From the NCBI RefSeq assembly GCF_004027225.2, contig NC_044289.2, forward strand, positions 7,181,761 to 7,245,760: a DNA stretch of 64,000 nt, given 5' to 3'. The notes beneath the pieces are model-generated. The model did not search any database and was not told the DNA's origin. It saw only the letters and a program-made list of their open reading frames with translations. Position 1 is the stretch's first letter, and the number at the start of each line of letters is the position of its first letter. A program made the position numbers and the translations under genes. The DNA comes from Strigops habroptila (lineage: Eukaryota; Chordata; Aves; Psittaciformes; Psittacidae). Positions 11,101-21,441 of the stretch are shown here, one piece after another.

Positions 11101-12879
11101 ATGATTTTCTCAAAAGCCAAGCATGGTTTGAATGGTAGTTTAAGACTTAACAGCTTACAGTGAATTTTTCATCCAAAGATGATTATTATTAATTTAAGCA
11201 GCCAAACATGAGGATTTCCTTCACACAGCTGCCATGAAAATAGGAGCTGACAAATCTGCAGAGATACATAAGCCTCAGGGAAACTCTGTGTCTCACAGCC
11301 ACAATTGCAAGATGGATCATAAGGACTGAAGAATAGCTTGTTCTCATCCTCCAAGTACATTTCAATTCACTCATGCTCTCAGGCTCACAAGCCAGGCAAT
11401 TTCTGCATGGTATTGAGGTGAGGTGAAAAAAAAAAGTGTCACTTTGGCAGACATTATTTGGACTACCCACTACAGTTGTGTCCTCAACAATGTACAACTT
11501 AGCAAGGAAAGTTACCCATTTTCCATATAATTCTGCTAAAATATTTCTGCTAGAAAGCCAATTCTGTTCACATCATTTAGGCAAAGATTCAGCTTCTGGA
11601 CAAACTAAGGCATGAAAACAAATTTGAAACATCATGTTATGCTTTGTAACGAGGCTACTGAAATTAACCTGAAAATTAAGCTATGGAAATTAAACTGTAC
11701 ATGAAGCACTGTATCGAAAGCATACATTCACAAGCAGGTGTCAAGCAGGTCCCTATATCCTACTGAAATACAGTATGATTTAAAAACCTACTGAACTGGA
11801 AAAAAGTTGCATGTAATTTTTTATACTGAGTAAATTCAAATTAAAAAAACCCCAACAAACAATGAACGCAATGAAAGCAGCTTTCCAGTACATGAAAGAG
11901 GCTTTCAGGGAAACCAGAGAGGGACTCTTCATCAGGGACTGTAGTGGTAGGATAAGGGGCAATGGGCTTAAACAGAAGTTCAGGTTAGATATAACGAAGA
12001 AGTTCTTCACCGTGAGGGTGCTGAGGCACTGGAACAGGCTGCCCAAGGAAGTGCTAATTGCTCCATCCCTGACAGTGTTCAAAGGCCAGGTTGGGCAGAG
12101 CCTTGGGCAACATAGTCTGGCGTGACCCATGGCAGGGGGTTGGAACTGGATGATCTTAAGGTCCTCTCCAACCCAAACCATTTTGTGATTCTATAATGGT
12201 AGAAATTATTTTTCCTTTCCCACCTCCAAAAAATCAACTGGATGTTGAAAGCACAGTGAAACACATCATTAACGGGGTGCACGTTCGTGTTTTACCTCTC
12301 AGCTGATGAAAAGGCGCACAGACAGGCTGGGGACCCGCCGCCGCTTTCAGAGCGCTGTCAGAAAACCCTTTCAGCCACCGCCACTGGGAACACCCGCCTG
12401 CCCTGTGTCTGCGTGAACTGCTGAAACTCCCTTATTTCCTCATGACTCACCTGAAGTGCTTAAACTCTGCAGCTCCCAGGGAAAACACGCCGGGGTGCTG
12501 CAGGCCAGCTGAACCCCTAATCCTGAAGACATCCCCAAAAAGCCGGAAAACACTTCCAGGCCAGGACAACTTTGTGCTTTAATCAAAGCTCCGCTCCTCA
12601 CCGAGATATCTCCCCTCCAGAGGCGGGCCTTGGGCCGCGCTGCCCCCTCACACAGGACAGTACCTCAGGACACGGGGACCCAAGCGAACCCCCTCCCCGC
12701 CCACCTACCTTGGCGGCGCTGCCGGCGGCGGATCGCGGCGTTACCAGCGGCGGGCTGAGGCCGGCCCAGGCGAGGCGGGGACCGCAGCCCAGGACGCGGG
12801 GGGCGGCGGCAGCGAGCAGGGGGACGCTGCGCGGGACCGCCGGCGGCCGCAGCGGGCCCAAGCGCAGCAGACGGTACAT
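7980..12879 (-). CDS. FAM210B: FAM210B, mitochondrial DUF1279 membrane protein (complete, 3 coding exons)
   Basis: Mitochondrial membrane protein; the mammalian protein is known to promote mitochondrial iron uptake and heme synthesis in maturing red cells. Coding exons on the minus strand are 12709-12879, 9639-9811 and 7980-8196, joined by GT-AG introns into 186 residues, close to the human length of about 192. The start at 12879 (MYRLLRLGPLRPP) gives an Arg-rich, acid-free N-terminus suited to mitochondrial import. The DUF1279 core follows: a polar linker, KQVFKEYGAIGVSFHVGI, one membrane segment at about residues 93-114, then SGVDM, and a second hydrophobic stretch around 143-172 with AYAIHKLFAPVRISIT and the C-terminal RKIGFFKPP. 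The open frame continues upstream to 12957 but only from a GTG, so the ATG at 12879 is preferred. The gene converges on AURKA. Confidence 0.95.
8197..9638 (-). other. FAM210B: FAM210B intron 2
   Basis: GT-AG intron of about 1.4 kb. AT-rich, with no repeat or RNA gene that I can recognise. Open frames near 9048-9568 have no recognisable content. Confidence 0.85.
9639..9811 (-). CDS. FAM210B: FAM210B coding exon 2, linker and first membrane segment
   Basis: Acceptor TCTTTTTAG and donor GTGAGG on the minus strand. Encodes a hydrophilic stretch (DASGSSEKAATDPS) followed by KSQQLKQVFKEYGAIGVSFH and GISLVSLGIFYLAVS, the first hydrophobic segment of the DUF1279 domain. Confidence 0.95.
9812..12708 (-). 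other. FAM210B: FAM210B intron 1
   Basis: GT-AG intron of about 2.9 kb that contains one CR1 fragment (about 11876-12196) inserted antisense to the gene. The rest shows nothing recognisable. Confidence 0.85.
11876..12196 (+). mobile_element. CR1 LINE, 5'-truncated 3' end
   Basis: The end of the CR1 ORF2 protein is readable (RGNGLKQKFRLDITKKFFTV, then HWNRLPKE), followed by the CR1 3' UTR ending in GGTTGGAACTGGATGATCTT, CCAACCCAAACCATT and the TGTGATTCTATAATG tail typical of bird CR1. Only about 320 bp remain, which is usual for CR1 truncation. It is antisense within FAM210B intron 1. Confidence 0.93.
12709..12879 (-). CDS. FAM210B: FAM210B coding exon 1, mitochondrial targeting region
   Basis: Starts at the ATG complementary to 12877-12879, with G at -3 and T at +4. 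Encodes 57 residues rich in Arg, Pro, Ala and Leu. The donor GTAGGT follows the codon for Lys57 in phase 0. The exon lies inside the CpG island. Confidence 0.88.
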
Positions 12880-12910
12880 AACAACGGCGCGGTCGCGCCG
12901 CAGCCCCAGC

Positions 12911-12943
12911 TCAGCGCGTCGGACACGGCAGGCGGGCAGCCAT
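12911..12943 (-). promoter_or_regulatory. Upstream ORF in FAM210B 5' leader
   Basis: ATG at 12943 with G at -3 and G at +4 opens a 10-codon frame (MAARLPCPTR) ending in TGA, 31 nt before the main ATG and in a different frame. It matters only if transcription starts upstream of about 12946, which the CpG island makes likely but does not prove. Confidence 0.55.
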
Positions 12944-13080
12944 GACAAGCCGAACACCCGCCCCGCCTGCCGGGCGGAGCGTGCTGAAGGGCGCCATCCC
13001 TTTAAGGAGGAGGGCGTCCGCCGCTGGGTGGGATGGTGATTGTAGAGGGTTGGCGCTGGCTGAGGGGAGTGAGTGCTGCT

Positions 13081-13815
13081 TGCTTGTAGTCTGAGAGGAA
13101 AAAGGTCTCCAAAGGCTGCCCCTTGGGAGGGTGTGTGGCAGTGCCCTGCCCCACCTTCGCTGGCTAAACACTTTCCAGCCCTTCAGGAGGGAGCTGTATG
13201 GGGGTGACCACTGCAGCTTTGCGGCGTGGCTTTGCAGGTAGCTCGCTAGACGGGGAAAATCGCCTTTTCAGCCCCCTCGGTAGTGTTTAGTCCTGTAAGC
13301 GTGAAGGGGAGGCGGTGCCTGTCTTTTTTTCAGGGTGCTCCCGAAGTCTGTGTGTACGTTGAAGTGGAGAGGTGGTTAAGGTGTCATTGCTGCTGCAGGT
13401 CTGGTGCATGGGCTCACAGTGCAAGCAGTCTATTTAATTACTGGCTTTATCTTGAGGAGCTCTAGTAATTTGCCAAGACTTCATGGTGCAGGGCAGAGTG
13501 CAGACATAGAGCTTATCCAGCTCCAAAGGGTTCATAGCATCTCTGAGACCAGAAGAAGCTTCCAACAAACACTGAGAAGGTCTCACATTTATGAAGTATG
13601 AATTAAAAATACTGCTGAAATGTAACATTATTCTGGGAGAACTGTAGATGTTAGGTGGAGAGGGGGGATGTTCCTGGCAGGTGAATCCTGGTGCCCTGAG
13701 GAGCTCTATTGCAATGAGCAGCACTTTGGTTGGTGGGTAATTTTCAGGATCAGAGGATAACTGCGATTTCCAGACCTTTTGCAGGGTTCCAACTCTTCAG
13801 TGTTAATGCTACTGA
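13081..13815. other. FAM210B 5' flank, no gene seen
   Basis: Moderate GC near the island, falling to background. No exon, RNA gene or repeat recognised before the CR1 copy at 13816. Confidence 0.55.
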
Positions 13816-14115
13816 ACATAGAATCATAGAATTGTTTAAGTTGGAAAGGATCTTTAAGATCATTGAGTCCAACCATTAACCCAGCATTGCCAACTCCGTC
13901 GCTAAACCATGTCCCCAAGTGCCACATCAACATGTCTGTTAAATACCTCCAGGGATGGGGACTCCACTGCTTCCCTGGGCAGCCTGTTCCAGTGCTTGAC
14001 AACCCTTTTGGTGAAGAAATTTTTCATAATATCCAATCTAAACCTCCCCTGGCACAACTTGAGGCCGTTCCCTCTCATCCTGTCACTTGTTTTTTGGGAG
14101 GAAAGACTGACCTGC
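13816..14115 (-). mobile_element. CR1 LINE 3' fragment
   Basis: On the minus strand the end of ORF2 reads [20 protein letters not shown], then [17 protein letters not shown] and SPSLEVF, followed by a CR1 3' UTR. The plus strand starts with the inverted CR1 tail ATAGAATCATAGAATTG. About 300 bp remain. Its 3' UTR differs from that of the next copy, so the two belong to different CR1 subfamilies. Confidence 0.93.
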
Positions 14116-14136
14116 ACTGTGGTTAATATCTGTGGT

Positions 14137-14395
14137 TCACAGAATCATTAGTGGTGGAAGGGATCTCTGGAGATCATCTAGTCCAACTCCCTGCCAAGGC
14201 AGGGCCACCTAGAGCAGGTCACACAGACGGGAACATGTCCAGGTGGGTTTGGGGTGGCTTCAGAGAGGGAGACTCCACAACTCCCTGGGCAGCCTGTTCA
14301 AGTGCTCTGCCACCCTCAGCGTAAATAAGTTCTTCCTCATGTTGGTATGAAACTTCTCATGTTTTAGTTCATGGCCACTGCTCCTCGTCCTTCAC
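14137..14395 (-). mobile_element. CR1 LINE 3' fragment, different subfamily
   Basis: Plus strand starts CACAGAATCATTAGTGG and continues with the GGAGATCATCTAGTCCAAC and GGGCAGCCTGTTCAAGTGCT motifs of CR1 3' ends. Same orientation as the copy at 13816-14115, with only about 20 bp between them. The 5' side fades out near 14395. Confidence 0.88.
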
Positions 14396-15484
14396 AATGC
14401 CAGGATTTCATAACTGCAATGGCTGCAGTTTTCTGAAATCGCGGCTTGTCATCACAGAGAAGGCTGCTCACTGTGGTGAGGAGGGTAAATACTGCATTAA
14501 TGTACTGAAAAAATGCATCTGAATGCTGAGCTCCAGCAATAAAAGCCTTTCCTCTTCAGGCATGTTGTTTTTGCAGTGATGTAAGCATACAGCACTGAGT
14601 ACAATAGGAGTGCTGTGTCAGATGAATAGAAGGTTTTTCCTGCAGAAGAGCTTGCAGTTTAGGAGCTCAAGCTGGAACCGCACAGGACAACACTGAATGC
14701 ACAATGCTGAAACGGCATGGTGGGTGGCTCTTGTTAAGTGCAATGTGCCATGGAACAGATGGGTTTCAGGGAGTATCTTGGAGGAAGAGAGGGAGAGAGC
14801 TTTGCATGCGTTAAAAGAGAGTCTATTCTGGCCATAATAAACAGCACTGCCAGTTCTAGGGTTTTACACTTCCTTTAGTTTCTTGCTTCATAAATCCAGT
14901 CTCTCTCTGAGTGCTTTATAGCTCCTTGGAACACAATTTCACATAGTCATGTTCACGTATTTATGTTTATTACTGTTCCAAAACAATTTGCTGATGTGTT
15001 TTCAGTGACAATTTATACACCAGCACCACCTGAGCAGGCAGATGATATTAACATAGCAATGCTCTAATGTCACACTCCAATTTTGTCATTTTTTTTTAAT
15101 GAATTATAGAAAAATCGCAGGAGTTAATTTTGTTCTCAGTAAGGGAGATGCCAGTTGAGTTCTGCTGATATGGACCACCACTGGGCTCTGCACACAGACA
15201 CTGGACACTCCCTGTGTTTGTCTGGCAGACCCGTTAGAGCCACCACATGGTAGAGAACACAGAGCTGCTCTCCTGTGACATATGTGTTATGCTGCTGCTG
15301 GCTGTCTAGAAATCCTGGGCAAATGCAGAAAAGATCAGGAGGTCAGTTAACAAGGCATAAAAGCATTATGGTTGGCAGTTTTATATTGCTGGCTGCTGTC
15401 TCCAAAATCTCAGTGGGAGATTTTGCTTAGAAGCAAGAAGGAACAATGCCATAAATGTCAAATGATACAAACTCATTGAAAACC
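14396..15484. other. Intergenic, no gene seen
   Basis: AT-rich unique sequence between CR1 copies. No ORF, RNA gene or repeat recognised. Confidence 0.5.
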
Positions 15485-16165
15485 AAGCAAACACCTGGGC
15501 TTAAGATACCTTAACGTGAAGATTGTTCGCAAGTGCAGGGAGAACCTCATACAATTAGCCTCAGCCCACCAATCCAGCTTTTCCAGATCCCTCTGTAGAG
15601 CCTTCCTACCCTCAAGCAGATCAACACTCCCACCCAACTTACTGTCATCTGCAAATTTACTGAGGATACCTTCAATTCCCTCATCCACATAATTGATAAA
15701 GATAACAAGCAGAACAACACTGAGATCTGGGGAATACCACTTGTGACCAGCCACCTATAGGATTGAACTCCATTCACTACCACTCTTTGGACCTGGCCAT
15801 CCAGCTAGTGAACAGTACACCTGTCCAGGCCATGAGCAGCCAGCTTCTCCAGGAGACTGCTGTGGGAAACAGTGTCAAAGGGGCCTTTACTAAAGTCTAA
15901 GTAGACAATATCCACAGCCTTACCCTCACCCACTCAGTGGGTCACTTTGTCACAGAAGGAGACCAAGTTAGTCAGGCAGGACCTGCCTTTCGTAAACCCA
16001 CGGTGGCTGGGCCTGATCTCCTCGTTATCCTGTATGTGCTGCGTGATGGCACTCAAGTGAATCTGCTCCATAACCCTCCCTGGCACTGAGACCAGGCTGA
16101 CAGGCCTGTAGTTCCCTGAATCTTCTTTCCACCTCTTCTTGTAGATGGGCACCACATTTGTTAAC
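15485..16165 (-). mobile_element. CR1 LINE internal fragment, reverse transcriptase region (degenerate)
   Basis: Minus-strand frames read, in order, [46 protein letters not shown] and [20 protein letters not shown]. These are ordered blocks of the CR1 ORF2 reverse transcriptase, including the FADD catalytic box. Several frameshifts split it, so it cannot encode an active enzyme. It lacks the CR1 3' tail, so it is an internal piece, perhaps left after deletion or a split insertion. Confidence 0.93.
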
Positions 16166-19100
16166 TTAATTTGTGGCAGAAGTGGGAGAACAAGACTTTA
16201 GGCCTAACAAATAACTACCTTGAATTTGTATTTACTAGCTGTAACTAGTAACTTGTCTTTACTAGATCCCATGGGAGGACATAGCCCTGTGTCCACCAGA
16301 GGGGGTGCAAAGCAGTTGAATGTGAAGGAGAAATTCACTTTTTGGTTACTGAATTTCTCTCTTACATTCATTCACACATTCACTTACATTCATTCACACA
16401 GTGCATTTATCTTTCATGTCAGTAGAGATGATTGTTATTGTTAGTGAGCAGGACTGACTAGTAATTTTCCTTTTTCTAAAATTACCTCAAATTGTCCTAT
16501 TTATGTTTGATAATTAGAATATAAATCTTTATAATACATCCATTTTCAAGTAATACTTTAATAATTTATTGCATATAAATGTACTTCTTTCTCTGTCATT
16601 CATTTTCTTACAAGCAGTTGCATCAAAATGTTTTAGTATCTCTGCTACATATAAGATACACTGGTAAAAAAAAGGGTGCTGCAAAATGCCAAAATACTTA
16701 CAGATCTCAAAAGAGTTGTCAGCAGTTCTCAAACAAGAGCACAGTGTGTCAAGATGTGAAACCCAAAATTCACAAATCAAGATGTCTTCAGGATCTATTA
16801 TTTAAAAATAGATTGAGATTGACAATGTACTTCATCTACTGCATTTGCATCCTGTCTGAACCACTGCTTCCTCTCTCAGCCTGTTGCTATGTAGATTTTC
16901 TATTATTTCCCTTTTGTAATTTTCCAAAAACCAGATAATGCTGCTCTGGTTTTGTGTTAAACATGTTATTATTGCATAGTTGCTGTTTATTGTCAGTGAG
17001 AGTAAAGCTGTGAATTAAGATGAGAGATTGCCAAAGTGGCAGTAAGTAAGCTGTCACCAGGAGACAAAGATTTTTACACAATGACCATTCTCATAAAATT
17101 TGTCAGAAATGTTTTCATGCTTTATCAGAACACTTATAATGAAGTAGCACAGGGGATACCCTTTATTGAGTTATCTATTATAAACCCCTTATATAATATG
17201 TTCCCTTCCATAATATGACTTTTTGAAGTTAAAATCTCTCTTGGTTTCACAGTGCTATAGGCACAGTGACAATATGCTACAGTTGTGTGTGATTTCTGTA
17301 ACTAGAAATCCATCTTGCAGAGTTGTTCAATCTGTGGTTTGTCAAAAGTGCTGGTTGTGGGACCCTGCAGTGAGCTAGTTCAGGAGTTAAATACATTGGT
17401 AAGGAAAAATGTGATTAGTAATTCCGTAACAGCCTACTTTTGATAATGTCTTAGTCAAACTACAATGATATTTTGATGGTGAATAAATCTTAGAAGTCTT
17501 CTAAGTTTTATAAATTGCACAAGAGAAATTCATTACACATTTTTCAAATCATTTAGTCTATAAATAATTCAGGGATCGTGCATGTGGTAGTTCCAAAATA
17601 GAATGCCATCTAATGGACAAGTAGGAATTGGTTCCTGTATGAGAGTGGTAGGTGATTGCTTATGCATGATGGAAGCTATGTTGTTTAGTATTATTACAAA
17701 TCTAGTAATAACACGTACATAAATATAATGAGAGAAGTTGGGAACTGATCATGAACCTCATTAAGAAGCTAACTTTTTTCTATAGTAAATTAAAGGCATG
17801 GCATGTGAACAAGTTTTAAGTGGCCTAGTTCTTTAGTACATTGGATTTTTCACATTGTGTTCCAAGGGTGTTTAAATTACAAAGATGAGATAGTGTGGGT
17901 AGTTGATAAGATGACTTTGAATTAAAGTGATATCAGGAAAGGAATATCAGGAAATTTTATTTCCTTGAAATTAGAATTTGTACCTGTGCAAAGTATAACA
18001 CAATGCCTGTTTGTTATTTGAGGAATCCATAGGCAATTTACAAACATAGTAGGAAATTTCTGGGTTACGAATGCTCAAGTACATACTAACCTTTCAGGGA
18101 CATCTTCCTTCTCAAGCTAAACCACTGGAAAATCATTAAAACTTGGTATCTTTTATTCCAATGTGAGAAGCCTGCGCTACTAGGGTGGCTAAATCCGAAG
18201 GAAGCCAGCCCAGATATTTTTCTGTGAGGGGAATTTAGGGTGAGAAAAATCTCCAAACAAGACAGCAAAGGCGGAATTATTTGCTTTATTTACCTTAAAA
18301 TCCTTTAAAAATGGGGCCGTGTGGCCCTGTTTCATTTCAGGTCCCTGGATATATGTGCAACTTTCATTCAGAGCTTTGGTTGTCAGAGCAAGGGGAAGTG
18401 TGGCTTCAGCTCCTCTTCTAAAAGCTAATCTTTCCATTTATGTGATGACTCGTGGGAGCCTCTGCACAAAGATGAATTTCAATTACTAAGCAGATCTTGC
18501 TCTTTGACCCCATTCTTGTTGAGAAAAAAGGGTTGTGAAGTAAAAAGAGAAAAAAATAGAAGTGAAAACATCCATATTGCTTGTATTTATGTGATCTGCT
18601 GCTGATTTCATGTGCCCATCCTTGGCATGCACATGTGTGAGCAGACTGTTGCTGTTGAGCAGTGAAGGTCCCACTCTTCCTCATGGAGGAAGCGTAGTTT
18701 TTTCAGGACACTGGTGCCTTAGTTGACACAACAAATCAGCAGCATTAATTCTACTCTCCGCAAGAGTCTTCTCCAGTAATCTGATGAGATGTTTTCTCAT
18801 TTGGATGGTGTGATATACAGCCATTTGGATGTGTGTGAGTGAAATATCCCATCCAATGTCTCCTGCTGGGTGTGGGAAAAGCAAGAAGGTGGCAAAGCAA
18901 GAAGTTTATTTTTTCACAGAACAGATAAACTAAAGAGAGTGGCGGCAGAAGCAGCTTCCCTGGCACCCACTAATGTGTTTCACCCTAACATGGAGGGTAA
19001 CTCAGTCTCCATTTCCAAACAGCTCTTGCCCTTTCTTGCCCTGTCTCTGCGTGATAACGGTGCCCTGAGGACACACAACTGACTTCATGAACGTCACTGG

Positions 19101-20396
19101 CTGTCCTCACCTTTTGGTAATTATTAACCTGGGTTACATTTGAAGCAGCAATAGTTCCTGTACCCACTGTTAGTTCCTTGAAACATGTTATCACATACCT
19201 ACTCACAGTTTGAAAGCCAGGCTTTACCATGTAACTCAAGTCACCTTTTTGAGTATTTAGCAAAGTTTCCACTCCTCACGTCTGTGAAGGATTTGCTATC
19301 TTCTACCCTTAGATTGATATTTATTTTGCAGTGAATTGAAAACAATTCATTCAGGCACCTGGGGTTTGGCACTTAGGTAAGATTTCAGATGGCTGTTTAA
19401 TTTATCATTCAGTGCAGCCCACTCCAAGGAAAGGTGTCTGCTTTAGACCGATACCTCTGGAAAAAAGCTATCAAACTTTTAAACCAGATGAAGTCAGCTA
19501 GCCCAGCAGACGTGCAATGCCTTGTGCTGATGAATATAACACAGAAAGGGGTAGAAAATGATGTTGTTTAGTGAATTCTTTTTAATATCTGCTGCTATTA
19601 AAAATAGGTAAAGTTTTTTGTGAAGTCAAAAATTAGGGGGACAAATTTGGAAGCTTTGCCTCTTCAAGCTATTTTACACTTCTTTTGATTCCCATGGCCC
19701 TTCAAATCTCTACAGACTCCTTTAGATTTATTTTTTGAGTTGACTCACTACTGAGTGAATTATGTGCTGATCATAATTCGCTTCATGAAAACTTAGGAAA
19801 AATTAAGCAAAAGACATGTTTTATGTTTGTTTTTCTAAATGTTCAGCAATTTCAAATTGTTTTCTCAAATGAAAAAGCCAGTTGTCCTCTTCCCCTTGAG
19901 GCTTAAAAGCCATGTAAATAGTTGATAACATTCTGCTGTAGAGGCCCATGACTCAGATTCTCAAGTGCAGCTTTTCCTGCCCTTTGCTCCCTACCAATAT
20001 TGCTATAAAACAAATTGTAAGCCAATTTAGACGGAACAAATAACAGCCAAGGCCATATTCCCTCTTTTCTACCTCTCACTGCATAATGCCATAATGAGAT
20101 TCTGGCCAAACGACTCAGTGCAATGCAATATTCAGTCTGCAGTGTTCCCAGAAAAGGCTAATGTGAATTACTAAACACAGTCATTAGCCCCTATTTGTAT
20201 GAGGTTACTGGAAATTGTTCCCACATCTTTCAGGTGGTTATGCTGCTGTGTTGGGGCACATCTTTCTAAAGTGAGTGACGCACCCGGTCCATACTCAATA
20301 TGTGCAAGTGAGTTTACCTTGAAGCTTTTTGATTATAAACCTTTAGTTTGACAAAGAGGTTCTGATATGACTGGCCATAAGGAAAAAAACAACCTT
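16166..20396. other. Intergenic, no gene seen
   Basis: AT-rich sequence with many short chance ORFs and no recognisable product. The only local structure noted is the 18-bp direct repeat at 16361-16400. Confidence 0.5.
16361..16400. repeat. 18-bp direct repeat, two copies
   Basis: CTTACATTCATTCACACA occurs at 16361-16378 and again at 16383-16400, a 22-bp period. Confidence 0.85.
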
Positions 20397-21441
20397 CTGG
20401 GAACTCAAAGAGTTGTGGTAAATGGCTCAATGTTCAGTTGGAAAACAGTAACAAGTGGTGTCCCTCAGGGATTGTGTTGGGACCTGTCTTTTCAACATCT
20501 TTGTCAGCGACATGGACAGCGGAATTGAGTGTGCCCTCAGCAAGTTTGCCGACGACACCAAGCTTGTGTGTTTGGTTGATATACTGGAGGGAAGGGATGC
20601 CATCCAGAGGGACCTTGACATGCTTGAGAGGTGGGCCAATGCCAACCTCATGAAGTTTAGCCAAGCCAAGTGCAAGGTCCTACACCTGGGTCGGGGCAAT
20701 CCCAGGCACAGCTACAGGTTGGGCGGAGAAAAGATTCAGATCAGCCCTGCAGAGAAGGACTTGGGGGTGTTGGTTGATGAGAAGCTGAATATGAGCTGGC
20801 TTCAGTGTGCGCTCGCAGCCCAGAAAGCCAACCGTATCCTGGGCTGCATCAAAAGAAGCGTGACCAGCAGGACGAAGGAGATGATCCTGCCCCTGTACTC
20901 TGCTCTCATGAGACCTCACCTGGAGCACTGTGTACAGTTCTGGTGTCCTCAACATAAAAAGGACATGGAGCTGTTGGAGCAAGTCCAGAGGAGGCCACAA
21001 GGATGATAAGGGAGCTGGAGCACCTCCCGTATGAAGACAGGCTGAGAGAGTTGGGGCTGTTCAGCCTGGAGAAGAGAAGCTGCGTGGAGACCTCATAGCA
21101 GCCTTCCAGTATCTGAAGGGGGCCTATAAGGATGCTGGGGAGGGAGTCTTCATTAGGGACTGTAGCGATAGGACAAGGGGTGATGAGTTCAAACTTAAAC
21201 AGGGGAAGTTTAGATTAGATATAAGGAAGAAGTTCTTTACTGTGAGGGTGGTGAGGCACTGGAATGGGGTTGCCCAAGGAAGTTGTGAATGCTCCATCCC
21301 TGGTGGTGATCAAGGCCAGGTTGGACAGAGCCTTGAGCGACATGGTTGAGTGCGAGGTGTCCCTGCCCATGGCAGGGGGGTTGGAACTAGATGATCTTGG
21401 GGTCCTTTCCAACCTTAACTATTCTATGATTCCATGATTCC
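20397..21441 (+). mobile_element. CR1 LINE, about 1 kb, RT C-terminal half to 3' end
   Basis: The longest repeat in the window and the least decayed CR1 copy. Plus-strand frames read VTSGVPQG, then [20 protein letters not shown] with [58 protein letters not shown] and [20 protein letters not shown], followed by the CR1 3' UTR. It ends in two tail units, TTCTATGA and TTCCATGA. The frame breaks between TSGVPQG and NIFVSD (about 20465-20490) and again near 20995, so it is not intact. It is truncated at the 5' end within the reverse transcriptase. Confidence 0.96.

Larger units (their letters stand above)
12570..13080 (-). promoter_or_regulatory. CpG-island promoter of FAM210B
   Basis: Very GC- and CpG-rich stretch against an AT-rich background, spanning the first coding exon and the sequence upstream. 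It marks the probable transcription start region of FAM210B. A GCCATC element at about 12993-12998 resembles a YY1 core. No TATA box is seen. An apparent + strand open frame across the island is a GC-content artefact. Confidence 0.75.

Noticed and set aside
11862-12125. ORF in FAM210B intron 1
   Set aside because: It is the decayed end of CR1 ORF2, listed as a mobile element rather than a gene.
12880-12957. N-terminal extension of FAM210B from 12957 (MFGLSW...)
   Set aside because: The first codon is GTG, not ATG, and the resulting protein would be longer than the known family; the ATG at 12879 gives the expected length and a targeting sequence.
12572-13039. Long + strand open frame (155 codons) across the CpG island
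   Set aside because: It is opposite FAM210B exon 1 and results from low stop-codon frequency in GC-rich DNA; it has no family resemblance and a biased Arg/Pro/Ala composition.
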